64,000 nt of DNA from Lithospermum erythrorhizon (Eukaryota > Streptophyta > Magnoliopsida > Boraginales > Boraginaceae). The notes under the pieces are model-generated. The model saw only the letters and a list, made by a program, of their open reading frames with translations, did not search any database and was not told the origin of the DNA. The position numbers and the translations under genes were made by a program. The stretch covers positions 30,475-94,474 of the forward strand of contig JADFUC010000948.1 in the NCBI GenBank assembly GCA_019722365.1, read 5' to 3'. The first letter of the stretch is position 1. The number at the start of each line of letters is the position of its first letter. This document shows, piece after piece, positions 11,441 to 22,899 of the stretch.

Positions 11441-11599
11441 GTAAATCTTCAGAAAGACATCCTCTAACTCTAATGTACCCGCATATCCTCTAATCGCCTC
11501 TTCTCATTCAAATCAATCACATATCCCAGAACCCAACACATCCTTTCCTCGTGATCAACCTCCTAGCCTCAAGTGTCGATACAAAAACTCGAAGGCAAA

Positions 11600-11860
11600 C
11601 CTTTCTATCCCCACAAATCGGATAATTGCCCCCGAACCCCTAAAAGTAATCTCCTTCCGATGGCAACACTCACGGCATGATGTTTTCTCCCAACCAATCT
11701 ATACCCCAAGATAAGATCGAAATAAGAAAGCTCAAAACGGAAGTAAATCGACGTACAACACCGACCACATACACTGGGAAAGTCTAAATACAAATCTAAC
11801 CACAACCGACTTCCTACTAAATATAATCTCAAGTGGAATGTGCAAGTGGCACAAGGTGAA
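11600..11860 (-). pseudogene. Gypsy-1 aspartic protease C-terminal part
   Basis: The minus-strand frame contains FDLILGYRLVGRKHHAV followed by a GQLSDLWG-like end. This corresponds to the FDVILGMDWL...HAVIDC motif after the active site of gypsy proteases. The active-site DSG/DTG triad is not visible because the upstream side (higher coordinates) runs straight into LTR sequence near 11860. The protease was therefore truncated when gag was lost. Confidence 0.6.
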
Positions 11861-13665
11861 CTTACCATACTGAACGAGACGTATTGGCCATTATAATAGT
11901 CAAATATGAATAAAATACGATATATTCGTGGACTACCTAATAAGGTCATACAATAAGATTCCAACGAAGGTCCTTCGCATAACATATTAAGATATAATAA
12001 GGTCTCAAGGCACACAATCACCCGATCAAATCATAGAGAGACAAAGAACGACTATAACTCTAGTCATCACCTTCTATCCTCATATTCCACAAGTACACCA
12101 ACTTCTAATGCGCATATACTCAATCCGGCCTACCCGCAGGAATGGGTCGACCGTTAATAAACACCGCCTATACCGAAGATAAGGCCAAACCGCACTTATA
12201 ACGTAGTATAAGGCCAAACCGCACTTATAACGAGTATAAGGCCACACCGACAATGCACACAAAGAAAGTGATCATAAACTCATACCGCTCTTATACCGAA
12301 GTATAAGGCCAACCGCATATATTATACCCGTAGTATAAGGCCACACCGACAACGACACAAAGAAAAAAAGTTGATCATAAAGAGTCATACCGCCTATACC
12401 GTAGTATATACACAATTGGCCACATATCCCGTAAGGAAGGAGAGTCACCTAACCCCTAATCATCCCAACTATAGGTCATATCCAAATACTTAAGTCACCT
12501 CAAGTCACTCATAACTCCAACCAACACCTCTCTCAATAACCAACTACTCTACCCCCAACAATATCAAAGCACACAGCCTAAAACATCTCACAATCATAAA
12601 TCAATCACTACCGCCCGACAAGGCCACACAAATAACAAGGCCGACAAGGCCACAAAACACAAGAACATAAGTTATGAGTTCAAGCTATTAGTTACCTCAA
12701 GCTAAAATCTTCAACGCCACGTAAATATAATCGTGATAATCATAACATGGCTCACAATAAATGGAATCACACATATTCATACCAAAAATGACATGTATAT
12801 CATTCTCACATTAATCATACCAATGACGTGTTCATACAATTTAAAGTAAATACGTAAAGTAGCACCCGTGAGATAGTACCCACCTCTCGCTTACTACCAT
12901 AAAAAAAAAACCTTTGTAAAATACAATCACGGTAACTCCGCCTCTTTCCACGACCAACGCCAACAAAACACTCCATAAAGTATAATAAAAAACCTACTAC
13001 TATACTTACGTTCTAGAAGATATACAACCAACTCTTAGTGGAACGATTTCTAAACGGTCTAAAATGATGGATAAAACAACGAAATAATAACCCCTGGCTT
13101 GGACAACTCCAATCGGTTTCCCCGCTTAGAATTCCACCTATTACTTTAACATTATATATCAACTTATGTCATTCTAGTCAACCCTCAAGTCCATAATTAA
13201 CAACATATAATCCAAAATATCAATTACAACTCAACTTACAAATCACACTTTTCGACCTAAGTCCCTTTAATCAATTTTAAATCACAATTCTAAACTTTAC
13301 AATAACTACAATAAGGTCCTAATATAACCCCTACACATTTAAAGTCTTATAAAAATATCAACAATAAAAGTCAACTAGCATAGAAAGTAAACCCAACTAT
13401 AACATCCTCTCAAACAACCTCTAAATTATAAATTACTCACTTATATACATCATAACACCCATAATAAACTTAGAATCATCATAAAATTTGAGTTATGCCA
13501 AAAGTCAACCGGGCGAAACATAAAAAAAAAATCAACTAAAACTCTAATTTCTTACCTAAATTTAGGAAGATGATAGGAAGCCTTACAAATCAATCCTTGA
13601 GTATCTTAATAAGCCACAAATCAAGAAATGGAATAGAAAAAATATTCCTCTCTTAATTTCGTCAA
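11860..13665 (-). repeat. 5' LTR of gypsy-1, outer end truncated
   Basis: Aligns by eye to 6530-8370 of the other LTR, including the GACTACCTAATAAGGTCATACAATAAG-type block (quoted here only in part: CTAATAAGGTCATACAATAA) at about 11935 and 6610, the palindromic subrepeats (12160-12420) and the closing GTCAAC-rich part. It stops matching near 13660, about 270 bp short of the TGTAATACCC start seen in its partner. Copia A RT begins within about 80 bp, so a deletion at this junction removed the LTR tip. Confidence 0.65.
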
Positions 13666-13743
13666 GTAATGAACACGGCACGCTACACCACAATCGGATT
13701 TAGCCTTCTGATCGGGTACAAACAACTCAAATTTGAGAACATG

Positions 13744-14960
13744 TGCCCAAACCCAAATACCACAACTTTATAGGAATCAAGTTGATATTCAAAAACAAGT
13801 CTGATAAACTTGGGGTTTTCACCAGAAACAAGGCAAGGCTAGTTGCACATGTTAACTCATAGATTGAAAGTGTTGATTTTGAAGAAATATTTGCTTCGGT
13901 GGCTAGATTGGAGGCTATAAAGCTTCTTCTCATTTTGCATGTTTCACAAGTTCAAATTGACGATGGATTGAAGAGTATGCTTCTTAAGGGTATTACGTTA
14001 AGAAGGCATACTGAGTTAAAACAAAGGGTTTTGTTGATATTAGTTGTCCACGCCCACGTGTATAGGTCAAGAAGGCCTATATCGATTAAGCAAGCTTCCG
14101 TGGCTTAGTATGAAAGAATCTCAAAGTTTGTATTACAATGGCTATACAGTAGAGGAACAGACAAAACTCTTTTTATTAAGTACGATAACTACAACCGACG
14201 GTGCACAAATTTATGTCGATGACATAATATTTAGTGGACACCAACTATTACAACAATTTGTTCAACGATGAAGGTTTAGTCCGAAATGAGCATGGTTGGT
14301 TTGCTACACATGTCAAAGTTGGTAAAGATGTCGACGGTAGTTCGGTTGACATCAACAACTACAGAGTACGATGTGGGTCTTCTATCGCGCAATGCCAGGA
14401 TGTATATTATACTCTGGAGAGGTATGTTCATATTTCAAACTCGTATCCAAAGGAGAACTACGGAACTAAATTATGAGAATTATAAAGCATGTAAATGAAT
14501 CAGAGTATGGTATTTTCTATACATTTGACACACATATAGTAATTTCAAGGATTTGTGGATGCTGATTGGAATGGAAACGCAGTAAGATCAAAAGAGCACA
14601 TCTGGTGGATAATTCTTTTGGGGAACTATCTTGAGCAAGAAGCAAAACTCACTTTTCCTATCTACGACCTAAGTTGAGCAGTTGTACAAAACTCTTGTGG
14701 ACGAAGCAGGTCCTTGAAGAATACAATGTCAAGCAAGATGTTATGACACTCTATTGTGACAATATGAGTGCCATTAACATATCCAAGAATCCAGTGCAGT
14801 AGAACAAAATCAATCAGATAGACATAAGACATCACTTTATCAGGAAATTTGTTGAAGATAAGGTGATTGCTTTGGAGCATATTAGTACGCATAAGCAACT
14901 TGGCCGATATTTTTACTTAAGGCCTGACGCTAACTCAATTTGGAATCCTTGAGACGCTTC
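13744..14960 (+). pseudogene. Copia A reverse transcriptase and RNase H, broken
   Basis: RT starts with VPKPK and IGIKLIFKNKSDK, then TRNKARLVAH and VDFEEIFASVARLEAIKLLL, canonical copia RT motifs. The catalytic box YVDD is intact at 14212-14223 (IYVDDIIFSG). An internal deletion joins EMSMVG directly to FATHVKVGKDVDGSSVDINN (about 14285-14360). RNase H follows with RIIKHVNESEYGIFYTFDT, then LYCDNMSAINISKNPVQ (14750-14800), RHHFIRKFVEDKV and a last block near 14950. There are at least six stops or frameshifts. It shares the family of RT with copia B (23240-24141) but runs in the opposite orientation. Confidence 0.8.
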
Positions 14961-15400
14961 GATTGTGTGTGATTGACAAATAGTAACTAGAGATAGGTTA
15001 TAACATTATGATTGGTGATGTGACCAAGTGCTACAACTGGTGGAAGGAGAACATGTGTTTTCAGATAGCTGGTGAAGGGTGCTACAACAATTGTTATGTG
15101 TCTGAAAGTTCGGAGCTTGGTGAATTTTTTATGCAGGAAAAATTGGAAAAGGTAGTTGAGATCATTTATGGTAACTACCTTGCTTTAACTATCGTAAGAA
15201 AAATGCAAAATTGTCCACTATCCCATTCTTACGTAACATTCCATATAACTACCCCATTCAAACACTTAAAAACAGTCCACTATCTATTCAAAATTCACTT
15301 CCATTATTACACAATTACCATAAAAAAATCCTCCCTCTCTCCAAACTCCAAATTTATCTTTCTCTCTAAACAAACCTTAAACCTAAAATTGACAAATTTA

Positions 15401-17690
15401 TGAAGTGCAAGAGGCGTAATACTGGGTAAAGCAGCAAAGGTAAGAAGAAGAAGAAAGACATCAGTGATGATGCATGCAGAGTGGTTGAACCACAAGAGGT
15501 GGAAGACAAAGCCCAAAATGTGAAAGGTCATAAAAAGGAAAAGGTCAAAGGGGGTAAAGGCGAAAGGTCAAAGGCGTCTGCCACAACACGTCGTAGAAGA
15601 GTTGAAGAATCTGTGTTTAACCCAACTCCCATAAAAAAGTATACCACCACCGATATACTACATAAGATATGGCACCCCCTCGAATAACCAACTCTTTATT
15701 TTCTTTTAGTGGATGTGACCAATGTTTGAGAACCAAAAACCCTAGACGGGAGCCTTAGGGTCACGATGTTGATGTTGGTAGGGATGAGCCCCATACTGTA
15801 ATTCCCACTGAGGGAGATGCTATTGGAGACTCAATTTCTTCAATTGTTGAAGGAAGACTGCGACTCTTCACATGCGTAGGTCAGTTGCTGTAGATCATGT
15901 AACCTATTATGCTCCTATTGTTAATCTAATCCATCGGTAAGACTACTGAGCCCTCTAATCCTTAAAAAGGTTAATGTTGCTGCTATTGTTGATAACCCTG
16001 AAGGAGATGATGTGAATGTGTCAAGTGTTGATGATATCAGACTAAGATATCGAGAAACCAAGCATGTAAGACTTGGTAGAGAATGTTACTCTAAGTGTCG
16101 AGACACTACTATGGGAGGACGTTTTAGGTATGGAGACGAATTCAACATACCAAGGTTGCTAGTACGATGATATACCAAGTAAGTATACCGAAGATGTTGT
16201 GACACCAAGTGTCAGGACACCGTGAAAATAAGCCGATCCGCCAAAAGAAAGCGGGAAGAATGTTATTAAAGGTGTTGGAGAGACCTTGATTGATGATGTC
16301 AAACAAATATTCCCGAGGTTGCCGGCCAAGAAAAGAATAAGAAGTCAAAGAAACAAATCACAAGATCGTGTTGGTGAACCCTCCGGTTCTCAAAGTTATG
16401 AACCGAACAAATAAGAGAAAGCTTCCCAAGAGGGCCGAGTGCGAAGAAAGCCGTAGAGAGGCTCGAGAAGGCTATAGGAAATAAGATGCTGCGTATGAAG
16501 ATATATAAGAAGGGGATGAAGAACAAGTTGTTGAGGAGTAGATGCATGTAGATGTTAGACTAACTAGCTCTTAATAGTTGGAATCTAGTTGATTTGAAGA
16601 ATAAAGAGGGATAATAATGAAAGAGGTTGTTGAGGTTTGATGAGCGTAAGGAGAAGGCCGTAGGAAAGGCAAAAAATCAACGGTAATCAGAATCAACCGT
16701 AGTTGGGAACAAGAGGGTTCCCAAGAATATTCCTGATGTCCCCACGGATGATGCTGTTCTTTAACACCGACAGAGAAGGCCAGTTGAAATTTGTGGCCAA
16801 TAGGAGGATTGTGTAGAGGATGTTGTCCGGTGACCAAGAAGAACACCGACATAATTTAGCCATTTTGAGAATGCGTGGAGTCATGCCAACTCGTTGAAAC
16901 ACTTGTCCATTTCCCCAAAGGTGGTGTGGTGTTCATCTCGTTGGCATGACAAAGGGATTTACGAGGACTCGAGAGCCCTAACTTCCAAAAGGTAACTCTT
17001 CGAAACCACACTGTTGATTTCTCACCTAGTATAATAAATGCTTATTATGGAAAAGCAAATGGGGAAAACCGTACAATCTTCAACTCGAGACATCAAAGTG
17101 TCAATCGGGAAGTAGCTGACACTTGTTCTAACAAAGAGAAAATTCCCTCGTCTAAATCGAACAAGGCGCCGTTGCATATGGGTCAGGAATCGGGTAACTA
17201 TGACACACACGTACTAAGCAGGTGTCGAGACTATGGCCAAGGTACTTTACATGATAGGCACTGAAGCCTCTTTTAATCTAGGACATTTTATTTTTGATCG
17301 TTAGTTAAACAGCCCAGCCACGCTATCCCGGCCGCAGGCATATCCAAATCTATTGTGCAACATTATGGAAGCCCATCATCCAAATATTATTATTGCTAAA
17401 GATGAAGAAGCTCCCTCCCCATGGTTTATTACTATCGTAAATCCAAGTTACCGAGGGTACACTGTTGTCGACATTCCAGAGCGCTGACACCGGCAGCACT
17501 AGATAATGGAAATCGCAGGACTCGCGAAATCTTCGTATTTAGATCATGCATTTAGAAGGTGTGATTCGTAGAGCCTACCATAAAATATGTGTTGAAGCGA
17601 GGCTTAGGGAGTGTACTGGGAGTCGAATTCCGAGGTTGATCCAACGTTGTCGACAAATGGAAGCCGAGGCCTCCTAACCGATAGTTGCTT
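15401..17690 (+). pseudogene. PTPD (Transposase_32-type) extra ORF of copia A, broken
   Basis: A second gene between pol and the 3' LTR. A likely start ATG lies at 15401 after a pyrimidine-rich leader (CCTCCCTCTCTCC, TTTCTCTCT), reading MKCKRRNTG then a stop and a lysine-rich open segment 15481-15687. Later pieces resemble the putative plant transposon protein domain: FQKVTLRNHTVDFSPSIINA with YYGKANGE at about 16985-17060, and a HPNIIIAKDEEAPS segment at about 17375-17425. The domain is known from extra ORFs of plant retrotransposons; its role is not established. The frame is heavily broken. Copia B and E have counterparts in the same position. Confidence 0.55.
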
Positions 17691-17953
17691 GTCACAGTGC
17701 CATTTTATTTGTTGTTTTATGCTTTGGTTATATTTTGAGACAAATACTACGTAGGAGTTCATTTTGGATGTCTTAAGGTGTTAGGCAAAGGTTAGCAGCT
17801 TTTTATTTTTGGCACCTATTTAGCCATATATTTCTGCAATTAAGGATGCATTGGGTTTGTGTTATGTTTTATGTCCATCTTTTCTTTGATTTGAGGTTAT
17901 TTACGCTATCGTGACTTGTGGGGTTCTCAAGTAATTTATCGCGAGACACTTAA

Positions 17954-17967
17954 CCAAAAGGGGAGTT
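17954..17967 (+). promoter_or_regulatory. Polypurine tract of copia A
   Basis: CAAAAGGGGAGTT directly precedes the 3' LTR. The GGGGAGTT core is shared with the tracts of copia B and copia E and marks the LTR start in all three. Confidence 0.7.
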
Positions 17968-18686
17968 TCTTAGTACATGAAGATTAGCCAAGTATTTCGC
18001 TATGTCATCCCAACTATTAATAACGGATGGTCGTAACAACTCGAAGTGGACAAAGATATTTCGCAAAGCTTTTTTTTCTTTTATGAAGAAGATCTTTAAT
18101 TGATATGCTAGATACCGTTAATGGAAAAAGGATTATTGGACAAGAAATTAGAAGATTCACACGCCTATGTTATGAGGGAATGATCGAAGGCTTTACTATT
18201 TTAGAGATGAAAAGTTTTATTTATGGAAGTTCTTTCCATAAACTTGGATGTGCCTACAACTATCAATGGGCCGAATGTACAAGGTTGTTCTATAAAACTC
18301 TTTTAGATTGTACCACTATTGTTAACATTTTGTTATGACAATCTTGTTTTTTATTGATTACCATTGTATAAGTCACATACTGAGAGAGCTGACAAGCAGA
18401 GAGGTGCTCAAGTCGTGGGGAGCCTAGACTTATTCACCAGGATAGGAGTAGAATAGGGCGAAGTAGAATGAGTAGCATTCATATAAGTCCTTATTTATAA
18501 TTCTAAAGATCTAGTAGAATTCTATACTAGGCTCTTGTCCCCTGCACTACGTACATCGCACCGAATCCAGCTTACCACGTCATGTGTTATTTACTTTGAA
18601 GCACTTTATTTTATTTGTCTACAGTCGAAGTTGAATAAGTATTGTTAATAGTTGTACCGACAACCGATAATTGTGTGTGAACGACA
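17968..18686 (+). repeat. 3' LTR of copia A
   Basis: Begins TCTTAGTACATGAAG (5' LTR: TGTTAGTGCATGAAG), follows the 5' LTR through the shared blocks, and ends near GTGTGAACGACA. It is about 100 bp shorter than the 5' LTR through scattered deletions. The many differences between the pair mean the insertion is old. Confidence 0.75.
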
Positions 18687-18689
18687 AAC

Positions 18690-19430
18690 ATTTTCAATCC
18701 TGAAATATTAAAACTTGTAAAACTCCTTATTCCAAGAAAAAATGAATGAATTGATATGTTATTTGTTTTATGTATGGATTTGGTGCTATCATGAAAAACA
18801 TCTATCTTTATTGGGTGAATCACAGTATAATTGTCACTATACAATATAATATCATTATACTCCAGATTCAATTACTTTAGAAGATTGTAGCATATCATCT
18901 CTTTCGCATCTTTGACCATCGTAACATATTGAGCTTCAAAGCGAGATAATGTTATAATCAGTTAAAAAATTTGACTTCAAGCTAATTACAGTACCTGAAA
19001 AGATCTAAACATACCTAGTTGTAGATTTTCTACAATCCAAATTACAGTCATTATTAACATTCACAAACACTAGTATTCCCATCTCAAATTTTCGGAAACA
19101 CATGAATTTACTCTTCACATATCTCAAGATCTACTTCACAATGTCTTAGTGTTGTCTTTCTGGATTAGTCATAAATATGATAATAACTTCAATACATGTG
19201 CAATGTCTAATCTAGTATATACCATAACATATAGGATACTAGTCATACTATTAATAGTAGAAGCAGATGGTATCTTCTCCTATATAATACCTCATTATTC
19301 TCTATAGTAGGTGATTTATATTTAAATAATATAAATGAGTTCTCAGTGATTTTTCATCCTTCATGTTGAACTTCTTAAATTACTTTCTTCAAGTATCATT
19401 CTTGTATGCTTTTAGAGAAACCCTTGAAAA
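18690..19430 (-). pseudogene. Copia D RNase H fragment (Tork/Tnt1-like)
   Basis: The minus strand carries RKSTTRYV and FSGTVISLKSNF (about 18960-19030), matching the RKSTTGYVFTFSG..ISW block of Tork/Tnt1-type copia RNase H. Before it lies a TRLDIAH-like piece (19205-19225) and after it SDNYTVIHPIKIDVFHDSTK (18770-18835), matching the DSQSAI..AKN..FH.RTKH block. It is a different lineage from copia A/B. It is truncated by the LTR of copia A on the left and that of copia B on the right, so it predates at least one of them. Confidence 0.62.
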
Positions 19431-19439
19431 AAAGTGTAC

Positions 19440-20256
19440 TGGCTTAGCAAACAAATAAGTGTCCAACCAACAACACGACACTCGATCTCAAAGTTGAAAG
19501 TGAAAGCACAACAAATAAATAAATCCGAATATAAAGTAAATGACTCCGAGATTGTAACCCTGCTCCGCCCAGTTGCACCTACATTTGGGGCCAGTTTTGC
19601 CCAGGGAGAACTTCACTATAATATGAAGTAATTACAAGTAGGGTCTTACACAAATGTTCCACATTATATGATGCCCTAACTAACCTTCAATCTAGTTTCT
19701 AAGACTGTGATCTACTTTCTCTTTCTCCATTGTCAACACTCTCCTGCTGTTTGACTTATTTTAGTGTTATAATCGTATTGAAGTTGTAGAAGATTAGAGA
19801 CTTCTTCTAACACAAGTGACCTACACTAAATACGAATAAACTCTTTCTCTATGAATGCAAGAATGCTTTGTTGTAATAAAGATTATTTTCGGTGCCCTTC
19901 ATTCTTGATATCAACGTCTTTATATAGTGTAGGTCTTCTAGGGTTTCGGTCTTCAATGTGGTAAGGTGTTTGATTTGAGATCCACCACCATCCATAAACA
20001 TACGAGTCCTATCATGACTCCAACACTGCTTTATCATTGAATAACTGATCTCTGCCGAATATCTTTCAGATCTTCATATATCACCAAATCTTCTATACCC
20101 ACATATCTCTGAATCCGATTTATGCAAGTGAGACATCCGAAAACCCCTACTGTTTTGACACTTGGTCGTAGATAATGAATAGCAACGTGTTGCATGCCAA
20201 CTGTTATGACAATACGATCTTTAGAAAAACTTGATCCAACAATCTACGCATCAACA
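19440..20256 (-). repeat. 3' LTR of copia B
   Basis: On the minus strand it starts TGTTGATGCGTAGATTGTTG at 20256 directly after the polypurine tract. The late part contains GAAGTTCTCCCTGGGC, then AATGTAGGTGCAACTGGGC and GGGTTACAATC, the conserved U5-like text of copia LTRs, comparable to GCTCTTGTCCCC...GGTTACCA in copia A. A TATA-like CTATATAAAG lies near 19920. The terminal base near 19440 is approximate; copia D begins there. Confidence 0.65.
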
Positions 20257-20271
20257 AACTCCCCCTTTGGG
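20257..20271 (-). promoter_or_regulatory. Polypurine tract of copia B
   Basis: Minus strand CCAAAGGGGGAGTT abuts the LTR start. This is the classic copia plus-strand primer sequence. Confidence 0.75.
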
Positions 20272-20599
20272 TAAGTTTTTCATGACAAATCCCCCAACGC
20301 CTTAAAAAATCCTCCAAGGCAAGACACAAGTGTTAAAACAGCAAATCAATAAATCAACAATAGTCCACACAAGTTGTTCTAATCTAATCGCCGCCAAAGA
20401 AGGGTAAAAGGACATCCAAAAAGCAATGTAAAATAAAATTATCCAGACAAATAAGGGCTAAACACACACAAATACTCTCCCTATTTGTCAAAAAAAATGG
20501 GGCCCAAAGAAAAATTACCATGAGACCGAGTAGTCTCATCAAGATCTACATCGAGGTAGATCTATACGCTTGGAGGGATGGTATCTAGGTTATCACCGT

Positions 20600-22584
20600 A
20601 CAGAGTCATGGTCACCGGTGGACAGAACCTTTAAAGCTTGATTTGGTACGCAACTCGCTCTTCTTCACCGTGATGCGCCTTCTAGCATGCTCTGTTCCTC
20701 TTCATAGGCTTTGATCAACAGAGCAGCCTCCCCCTCTAATACAGCAACTGGTTTGTCATCTCCTTTGATCTCCACATCCACAACTCTCTTCCCACTTATC
20801 AGCTTATCGCAATATCGTGGGTGGAATCTTCAATTCAACCATCTCTTTGCCCTCGAATCTAGGATGTCATGAATGAGAATGCTACAGATTAAGCTGGGAA
20901 AACCAATGGGTTTCAATTTTGCCTCAATCTTGGAATGATCCACAATTTGATCGAAAATTACCCTGCCAAAATCTAACTCCTGACCAGATCCCATAACATA
21001 CATCATTCTCCCTACAAATACCACTTCTTTACATTTTGCTGAGTGTAGGTACCAAGTTGGCAATAGCCATCTTATATAATCGCATACCTCGTACTTAGGC
21101 AGTTAAGCCGTAACTGCCTTTGCTGGGCTGGGCCACGTATAAGGCATTCTTACCAAAGTCTTGATAATATCACCATCGCGAGCGTTGGAACCGTTGATGC
21201 TATTATTTTGTTTTGCCATTGTGCTCTTATTGATATCAAGTAGGATCAATTCAAAACATGTCTCTCAGCTTCACTTTGTAAAGATTTACTACGATAAGCA
21301 ATTCTCAAGGTTGCGTATGAACTCTCTTACTGCATGCTTTCTGCCAATATGGCCCAATTTAACTTTAAATGGCCAACATCCCTGACTCTTCAATAATATC
21401 CATGTAGGTCTAGTTCTACATGGTAGCCTTAGAAAGATACCTCTCAGGGAGGATATTTCTTGCACAAATTGAATTCCACCTGGCTTCATTCTCCTCATAA
21501 TTGAAATCCACTCCCTCCATAGACATTTCTTCAATTCCTTTGGCAATCCTCCTATTATTGATCCTATTTCAATCATCATTTTTTTCATTTTCCCTTTGAA
21601 TTTTCTTTTGGCAGTACAGGCATCATCCTCTCCACTTGACTCTTCTAAGTCATCTACAATAAACTTGTCCTTATTTCTACCCTGTGAAGGTTCAGAAATA
21701 AACACTCCCTTTCTCTTCTTAGAGGCAACACTTTTTCAGCCTCTTGGCCTTTCCCTTACTCTTCTTAGCAACCTTCTTTTTCTAGCATCAAATTTTCAAG
21801 CTCCTCGAGGTCCATCACCTCTTCAGCCTCAACCTCTCCCCCTGCATCTTGTGTAGCTCTCTTCTTCTCAAGGGCAATAGTACTGGCCCTAGTTCTCCTC
21901 TTACTAGCGTTGAGGAAACAACCACCACATCATCATCATCACTACCTTGATCCTTCCTAGTAGACTTACCAGCATTCTCTTCAACAAATGGATTTACATC
22001 CCTAGCCTTATACCTAACCGGTGCAACCTATTTTCTCAAGGCTCTCTTAATTCTACCACCTTTCGCATTCTTCTTCAACCCATCCAGAATTTCAGCCACA
22101 GTGGGGTTAACCGAACTTTGACTCTAGCGTACTTAGAACCGTCTCAACCGGGTGCCCTTTGACATTTGTGGGATATTCTCAACAAGAGAGACCAATTCTA
22201 GGTTAACATCCCAATTAGGCTGATTAGGTTTTTTTACTAGGAACCCCTAAGCTCTAAATGTAGTCGATTGTGATTCTTATCACGCTTTTATCACCCATTG
22301 AGGGACATGCATGCCCATACCTCCATTTGTATTCCTGTGTTGTGCTTGAGAATCAACTTTAGGCTTCGAAGTTTGCTTCTCTGAAACGACATTATCCTTC
22401 CATGGCAACAACAAGACTTCAGGTTTCTTGGTTGGAACTTCTTTGTTAATCATGGCGAGGACGGACTGAAGCGGGTAATGTGTTCTGCCTTTTCATTTAC
22501 CCCAATAGGTCTTGAAAACTTTGATTCGTGACACCTTCTATCTTTCTTGCTTGTCTCAGAAGCGCCTCCTCATGTTTTGACCAT
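20600..22584 (-). pseudogene. PTPD (Transposase_32-type) extra ORF of copia B, broken
   Basis: The likely start is the ATG at 22584 (MVKT, a stop where copies probably had arginine, then GGASETSKK), preceded by a leader CCTCACTACAACAAA. The best diagnostic piece is at 20830-21063: PTWYLHSAKCKEVVFVGR, MYVMGSGQELDFGRVIFDQI and KPIGFPSLICSILI. This matches the core of the putative plant transposon protein domain (PTW...DFG..IF..I...KPIGFPSLIC). An acidic/lysine-rich stretch lies at 21570-21705. The segments are in different frames. Its function is unknown; it is a passenger ORF of the retrotransposon. Confidence 0.7.
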
Positions 22585-22899
22585 TTTGTTGTAGTGAGGA
22601 AATTTGATGTTGGTGTAAAGGATTTGGAAAGAATTTTTGGGATGATTATAGTTTGTATGATGATTTGAATGTGAAGAGTTTGAGTATGTGACTGGTAATG
22701 AAAAATGTGTGAGTGGGTTGATAGTATGTGAGTGGTGAGAGAAAACTGCCATACCACGTCCTTCAATAAAGCTACATGCAATTAATTCCTTGATAACCAC
22801 CACCTCCTAAAATAACGATTGATCCATTACCGAAAGTGTCATAACACTTGGCTCTCTGGAGAGTGTTATAATAGTGAGGTAATTGCTATTTCTCCATAA

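Larger units (their letters stand above)
6160..13665 (-). mobile_element. Ty3/gypsy chromovirus gypsy-1 (Tekay-like), nested in copia A
   Basis: Two similar LTRs in minus orientation (6160-8638 and 11860-13665) flank remnants of protease, RT, RNase H, integrase and chromodomain in the order PR-RT-RNH-INT, which defines Ty3/gypsy. The chromodomain remnant places it among chromoviruses, and LTRs starting TGTAATACCCG fit the Tekay group (inference). Gag and the primer-binding site are absent: protease runs almost directly into the 5' LTR, so a deletion has removed them. The 5' LTR is also truncated at its outer end. The element sits between gag and RT of copia A and so is younger than copia A. 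Confidence 0.78.
3444..18686 (+). mobile_element. Ty1/copia element A (host of nested insertions)
   Basis: Two similar LTRs (3444-4266 and 17968-18686) in the same orientation enclose, in order, a PBS, gag with zinc knuckle, RT and RNase H, a separate PTPD ORF and a polypurine tract, the order expected for a plant copia retrotransposon. Between gag (ends 5296) and RT (from 13744) sit repeat X and a minus-strand chromovirus; the protease and integrase expected there are missing, so a deletion accompanied the insertions. The gag sequence resembles SIRE/Maximus-type copia, which is inference. No clear 5-bp target duplication is visible next to the LTR ends. All coding parts carry stops or frameshifts, so the element is dead. 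Confidence 0.8.

Noticed and set aside
21596..22162. Plus-strand frames as genes
   Set aside because: They overlap the PTPD ORF of copia B on the opposite strand and carry no motif of their own.
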